Of a stretch of 64,000 bases of DNA, positions 60,319 through 64,000 are shown in pieces (position 1 is the stretch's first letter; every line of letters begins with the position of its first letter). The translations under genes were made by a program, and so were the position numbers. Location of the stretch: contig JBAZWV010000002.1 of assembly GCA_041660225.1 (NCBI GenBank), forward strand, positions 124,001 to 188,000. Reading direction: 5' to 3'. This DNA comes from JBAZWV01 sp041660225. GTDB taxonomy: Bacteria > Patescibacteriota > Patescibacteriia > 2-12-FULL-60-25. The notes under the pieces were generated by a model, which saw nothing but the letters and a program-made list of their open reading frames with translations, was not told where the DNA came from and searched no databases.

Positions 60319-61308
60319 TCATGTTTCCCAGGGAAGCGATGCATCACCCACGATTCCGGCACGGGCGGCATCGACATTGAGTCCGGGGCGCAGCCATTCA
60401 CGCGTAACGCGTTCGAGGGACATATTCTCAATCGGAACGATGGAAGACAAATCACGTCCGCGTTCATCACGAATTTTGAACGCATGCGGTTTCATTTCAC
60501 CGGGAAGATACGTCGCCTGGACCAACGCAGCACTTGCGCCGTTTCGGATGGCACGGAGCGCAGCAGCACGCGCGACCCACAGTCCCGCTTTCGATGCGGA
60601 TGACGGATCATGACCGATACCGCGATCCGTTGTCGGCCAACCGGAACCGTACAACATCTGCGGACGATTCGATGCGCCGGAAACGCACACGAGTCCGCGA
60701 CGCTCACACGGTCCCGTCGGATTCACTTCGATCTCCGCGCCATCGAGCGCGCCGGACAATCGTTCTTTTAATAGCCCGCGGATTTTTTCCAACGACTCGG
60801 TTCCGTGTTCAACACGAAGCAACGCGCGCATTGAAGCGTTCGCATTCTCGACAATAGAAACTTCCGCATCCGGTCCAAGCCAAAAGAAATCCGAATCTCC
60901 ATCACGGAGATCGGACAGCGCACGCGCAATGCGCCGGGCGGCAACGACATGACGCGGAAGACCCTCGATCGTTTCGTTGCTCGCAAATCCTGTCACGGTG
61001 ACGGGAAGTTCCGCCGGCAAACGTGCCGCGTGTACACGCTCGGCCGCAACGGGCTCAAGCGACACAAACGGTTCGATATCGTCGGTAATGCCGAGCGATC
61101 CGAGCGTACGACGGACGAGTGCGGAGACATCAAAATCGGCTTGCGAGAGCACGTCGCCGGATACGAACATGACGCCGCGTCCTCCGCTCACGGTCAGACG
61201 CACGCGCGAATTCACATCACGACGCAAATACTCGTCAACGATGGTTTCGGCGACCAAATCGCAGGCTTCATCGGGATGCCCCGGAAGCCGTGTAAGAGCG
61301 GTTCGCAT
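60319..61308 (-). CDS. Divergent S-adenosylmethionine synthetase-like protein
   Basis: 329 residues, shorter than MetK (about 385). GHPDEACDLVAETIVDEYL (10-28) mirrors the MetK start GHPDKxxDxIxDAxLD, with the His and Asp kept but Lys replaced by Glu. GGRGVMFVSGDVLSQADFDV matches the GGEI/V-D region, and the C-terminal part (GSGWPTTDRGIGHDPSSASKAGLWVARAAALRAIRNGASAALVQ in sequence order) mirrors the SGKDxSKVDRSxAYxARxxAKxIV motif with Gly-His-Asp in place of Gly-Lys-Asp. It may be an active, reduced methionine adenosyltransferase or a relative with a different reaction. Expressed from its own leaderless-type promoter. Confidence 0.7.
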   Translation of the reverse strand: MRTALTRLPGHPDEACDLVAETIVDEYLRRDVNSRVRLTVSGGRGVMFVSGDVLSQADFDVSALVRRTLGSLGITDDIEPFVSLEPVAAERVHAARLPAELPVTVTGFASNETIEGLPRHVVAARRIARALSDLRDGDSDFFWLGPDAEVSIVENANASMRALLRVEHGTESLEKIRGLLKERLSGALDGAEIEVNPTGPCERRGLVCVSGASNRPQMLYGSGWPTTDRGIGHDPSSASKAGLWVARAAALRAIRNGASAALVQATYLPGEMKPHAFKIRDERGRDLSSIVPIENMSLERVTREWLRPGLNVDAARAGIVGDASLPWET

Positions 61309-61316
61309 TCAAAACG

Positions 61317-61345
61317 ACGGTAGCTCAATGACCGAGATTAATCAA
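61317..61345 (-). promoter_or_regulatory. Promoter TTGATT-17-TACCGT of the MetK-like gene
   Basis: The -35 is 61340-61345 and the -10 is 61317-61322 on the minus strand; eight bases separate the -10 from the ATG at 61308. No Shine-Dalgarno sequence. Confidence 0.5.
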
Positions 61346-61361
61346 TCCCTCCCCCTTCGCC

Positions 61362-63533
61362 TTACAGCTCGTCGATCCCCCGCAAAAAAGACGTGCGCGG
61401 CGGTTCCTTTTTTGGTGAAGAAGACTTCCAAATAACGGTTCCGGTCGGTGCCGCGGACGAACGCGATCGCTCCCCATTACGGTTGATCGAAATCACGTCA
61501 CCATCACTGGAAAACGGTTCGTCAAAATTCCAGTCACCACCGGTCGGACGCAAGCGTGGCACACCGGTACGCGGAGCTTCGCGGACGTCGAGACGTTCAA
61601 GCAAACGCGGAGACACTTCTTCCAAAAACAACGATGGCCGATTGAAATTCAAACTATCATATCCCGTGGTCATCGGATAAATCAGGAACAACCGATTGCG
61701 TGCGCGTGTGATCGCAACGTAAAACAAACGACGTTCTTCCTCGAGTCCATCCTCTTCCATCGCGCGCGAACTCGGAAATGCCTGGTCCGCAAGATGGATC
61801 ACGAACACCGTGTCCCATTCGAGACCTTTCGCCTGGTGAATCGTCGAGAGCACCATGCGCTCTTCGCCGCTCGGTGCAGCATCCTGTCCTTTCACCGCAT
61901 CGTCATACAACGAAATATCTGCGAGAAATTGTTCAAGACCGCGATAACTCTGCGCGAAGAGTTCGAGCTGTTCCAAATCCTCGAGACGGTCTTTGTAGTC
62001 GGGATATTCGCGTTCCAAATAATCACGATAGGGAGATTCCATCACGGCACGAATCATCGCGCCCGGATCATCCGGATGATCGAGAATGACTCGCACAGTG
62101 GAGACGAGATGACCCCACCCTTCCTTTGCGCGATTCGGTAGCAGGCTGCTCACATCCGTATCAACGATGCGTTGTGCATCCGGAAATGCATGCGCGCTCG
62201 CAGCGAGATTCGACGCCGTCGTGGCACCGATCCCCTGTTGCATATTCAGCACACGAAGCCACGCTGTTTCGTCATGCGGGTTTTGGATGATACGAAGATA
62301 CGTGAGCACATCTTTGATATGCGCACGCCCAAAAAACTTCATACCGCCGCGATACTCATACGGAATATCGCGCTTCACGAGTTCGAATTCAAGTGCCTGC
62401 GAATGCGCGGATGAACGGAACAACACGGCCATGTTTGCAAGCGCAGTGCCTTGCGACCGCAAGGTTAAAATTTGCTCGGCCACAAATTGCGCTTCCTGTT
62501 TCGCCGATGTCGTCGGGACCATCATCGGCTTTTTTCCATGCTCTTTCACGCCAATAAGATCTTTCTCGAATTGTCCGAGATTGTGCGAGAGCGAGTCATT
62601 CGCGAGATCAAGAATCTCAGGCACCGAACGGTAGTTCGTGAGCAACTTGAAGACGCGCGCGTTCTCCCATTGCTCCGGAAAACTCAAAATGTTTTTCACG
62701 TCTGCGCCACGGAATGCATAAATCGATTGCGCGTCATCGCCAACGATCAGAATATTCTTGTGCACATGCGCGAGACCTTGCACGATTCTCGCCTGGAGCG
62801 CGTTCGTATCCTGATACTCATCGACCAACACGTATTGAAACCGCTGGCTCATCGCTTCGCCGATCTGCGGATGCTCGATAAGCGTCAGCCAATTCAAGAG
62901 CAGGTCATCAAAATCCATGCTCTGTGCCGCTTTCTTGCGCGCATCGTACATGCGGGCGATCTCTTCGACCTCTTTCGCGAGAGACTCGAAATTCGGATGC
63001 TTCATCTCAAGCGCTTCCGCAACGGGAATCATCACGTTGCGACTATACGAAATAATACTTTGCAACACCGCGGCGGACGGGAAACGACGTGCCTTCGGAT
63101 CGATACTCAAATCCTTCATCACGGCCTTGATGAGCGCGCGTGAATCTTCCTGATCCAAAATCGTAAATCCTTTTTGAAATCCTGCGATCTGCGCATTCGC
63201 ACGAAGCAGTCGGTTTGCGACCGAATGGAATGTTCCACCCCAGAGTCCGTGCGCCTCCTGACCCAACAACTTCGCAACGCGCTCCAACATCTCGCGCGAA
63301 GCCTTGTTCGTAAATGTCAGCAACAAGATAGACGATGGATCAACGCCTTGCTCCAACAGATATGCGACGCGATACGTCACCGTTCGCGTTTTGCCTGAAC
63401 CCGCACCCGCGAGGACAAGGCATGGACCGTCTCCGTGCAACACGACATCGAGCTGTTCCTGATTCAGCTCCTTTGCATAATCGATCCGACGCGAGGCGGA
63501 TTTTCCTGTCCCCTGTAAAACAAATGTCGGCAT
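61362..63533 (-). CDS. UvrD/PcrA-type DNA helicase (superfamily 1)
   Basis: 723 residues from ATG 63533. Motif Q/I: LNQEQLDVV and AGAGSGKT (42-49); Ia LTFTNKASREML; II VLVDEYQDTN; III LIVGDDAQSIYAFRGAD; IV NYRSVPEIL; V VLSTIHQAKGLEWDTVFVIHL; VI VAITRARNRLFL. All helicase motifs are intact, so this is a full ATP-driven 3'-5' helicase for repair and replication restart. The last 80 residues are a variable tail. An in-frame extension to 63644 crosses the terminator of the next gene and is rejected. A TGTAAT hexamer ends nine bases before the ATG. Confidence 0.95.
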   Translation of the reverse strand: MPTFVLQGTGKSASRRIDYAKELNQEQLDVVLHGDGPCLVLAGAGSGKTRTVTYRVAYLLEQGVDPSSILLLTFTNKASREMLERVAKLLGQEAHGLWGGTFHSVANRLLRANAQIAGFQKGFTILDQEDSRALIKAVMKDLSIDPKARRFPSAAVLQSIISYSRNVMIPVAEALEMKHPNFESLAKEVEEIARMYDARKKAAQSMDFDDLLLNWLTLIEHPQIGEAMSQRFQYVLVDEYQDTNALQARIVQGLAHVHKNILIVGDDAQSIYAFRGADVKNILSFPEQWENARVFKLLTNYRSVPEILDLANDSLSHNLGQFEKDLIGVKEHGKKPMMVPTTSAKQEAQFVAEQILTLRSQGTALANMAVLFRSSAHSQALEFELVKRDIPYEYRGGMKFFGRAHIKDVLTYLRIIQNPHDETAWLRVLNMQQGIGATTASNLAASAHAFPDAQRIVDTDVSSLLPNRAKEGWGHLVSTVRVILDHPDDPGAMIRAVMESPYRDYLEREYPDYKDRLEDLEQLELFAQSYRGLEQFLADISLYDDAVKGQDAAPSGEERMVLSTIHQAKGLEWDTVFVIHLADQAFPSSRAMEEDGLEEERRLFYVAITRARNRLFLIYPMTTGYDSLNFNRPSLFLEEVSPRLLERLDVREAPRTGVPRLRPTGGDWNFDEPFSSDGDVISINRNGERSRSSAAPTGTVIWKSSSPKKEPPRTSFLRGIDEL

Positions 63534-63551
63534 GGCAGGAAGATTACATGA

Positions 63552-63587
63552 AAAGACAAGACCCCGCACCATGTTACTGATGCGGGG
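63552..63587 (-). terminator. Intrinsic terminator after the 123-aa hypothetical gene
   Basis: CCCCGCA (63562-63568) and TGCGGGG (63581-63587); on the minus strand the hairpin is followed by TCTTGTCTTTTC. Lies about 26 bases past the stop at 63613. Confidence 0.78.
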
Positions 63588-63612
63588 CCTGAGTCCTCCT
63601 TGATATGTGCGA

Positions 63613-63984
63613 TTATGCGGCTCTCGTATCACGGGAGCAGACATTAACGTGACTCAGTCGGCGGGGCGCTCTCTGAGTCAGCTCGTCGAGCAGTCCCGTT
63701 CGCTTCATGCGAATTCGGAAGCGCGTCCAGGCTCCTTCGTCGTTGCGTGCTGCGGAAACAAGAGCGTCTCTCGCCTCCAGATTCCATACCTTCGAAGTCT
63801 GAAACTTCACTACGCTGACATATGTCATCAGCAGGCAAATATCATCGCGAGGGATGATTCCTCCGAAAACGAGGGAACGCAGGGTCCGGTCGATCGACCG
63901 TGAAGGGTCGAGCCGTTCCTCTTCAAACGGATCTCCCCTCATCAGCATGGACACATTGTCCACGTCCGTCGAGAGGATCTGCAT
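63613..63984 (-). CDS. Hypothetical protein, possibly 5'-truncated at the window edge
   Basis: 123 residues from ATG 63984, but no stop occurs in frame between that ATG and the window end, so the real start may lie outside. The sequence is helical and Arg/Asp/Leu-rich (DRTLRSLVFGGIIPRDDICLLMTYVSVVKFQ, RFRIRMKRTGLLDELTQ in order). No family recognised. Reality is supported by the intrinsic terminator placed directly after it. Confidence 0.5.
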   Translation of the reverse strand: MQILSTDVDNVSMLMRGDPFEEERLDPSRSIDRTLRSLVFGGIIPRDDICLLMTYVSVVKFQTSKVWNLEARDALVSAARNDEGAWTRFRIRMKRTGLLDELTQRAPRRLSHVNVCSRDTRAA

Positions 63985-64000
63985 GGGTGTCGTCGTGGCG

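Noticed and set aside
1..64000. tRNA, rRNA and CRISPR features
   Set aside because: No cloverleaf with a TTCRANNC arm, no rRNA-like conserved stretch and no regularly spaced direct repeats were noticed by eye; a covariance-model scan would settle this.

Overview
The window looks like a chromosomal segment from a Candidate Phyla Radiation (Patescibacteria, Parcubacteria-like) bacterium. The evidence is protein content: a DUF4012 protein, a DUF5667 anti-sigma-like protein beside an ECF sigma factor, a GerMN protein ending in the SIDGxTEDILQP signature, very large secreted surface proteins, many GT4/GT2 glycosyltransferases, and extremely tight packing with about ten ATGA stop/start overlaps. 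TGA is clearly a stop, so this is not a code-25 lineage. No 16S or tRNA gene was seen, so the taxonomic placement is an inference.

Layout. 1-20310 is a polysaccharide/glycan locus, almost all on the minus strand. It holds a partial GT2-membrane fusion, several GT4 enzymes, two AsnB-type amidotransferases, a three-module GT4-GT4-GT-C fusion, a methyltransferase, an SDR-UbiA (polyprenyl-phosphate phosphoribosyltransferase-like) fusion, another SDR, a PHP phosphoesterase, UDP-glucuronate decarboxylase and a Wzy/O-antigen-ligase-like protein with TPRs. 20577-26408 is a surface-layer unit: a 1325-residue secreted protein, a DUF5667 membrane protein and an ECF sigma factor. 26570-32848 carries a small HTH protein and three exported proteins, one a GHL15-like hydrolase with FG-GAP repeats. 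One of them shares a YVFPN-type domain with the giant surface protein. 32944-37258 is a second short glycan block (GT4, methyltransferase-like/GT4 fusion, O-antigen ligase). 37376-39211 holds a Ser-rich lipoprotein of myxobacterial style and a small two-gene plus-strand unit. 39253-44864 contains a TrmB-like regulator, GT4, MreB, DUF4012 and a Fis-type protein. 44992-48776 is a GT2 block led by a short TsaB. 48807-51583 is a divergent pair (winged-helix regulator and a PP2C-like/propeller membrane protein).

51734-63984 is mostly housekeeping: L7/L12 and L10 with a recognisable L10 leader and promoter, a cupredoxin lipoprotein, a pentapeptide-repeat protein, a 4-TM holin-family protein, XseB/XseA, CapA-like, GerMN, C39 peptidase, cyclophilin, a divergent MetK-like protein and a UvrD/PcrA helicase.

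A regulatory pattern runs through the window. Many transcript-initial genes have a -10 hexamer ending only 6-10 bases before the ATG (leaderless mRNAs). Downstream genes are joined by ATGA overlaps. Shine-Dalgarno sequences appear mainly in genes with longer leaders. No CRISPR array, prophage, transposase gene, rRNA or tRNA was seen. No gene-free stretch exceeds about 300 bases.
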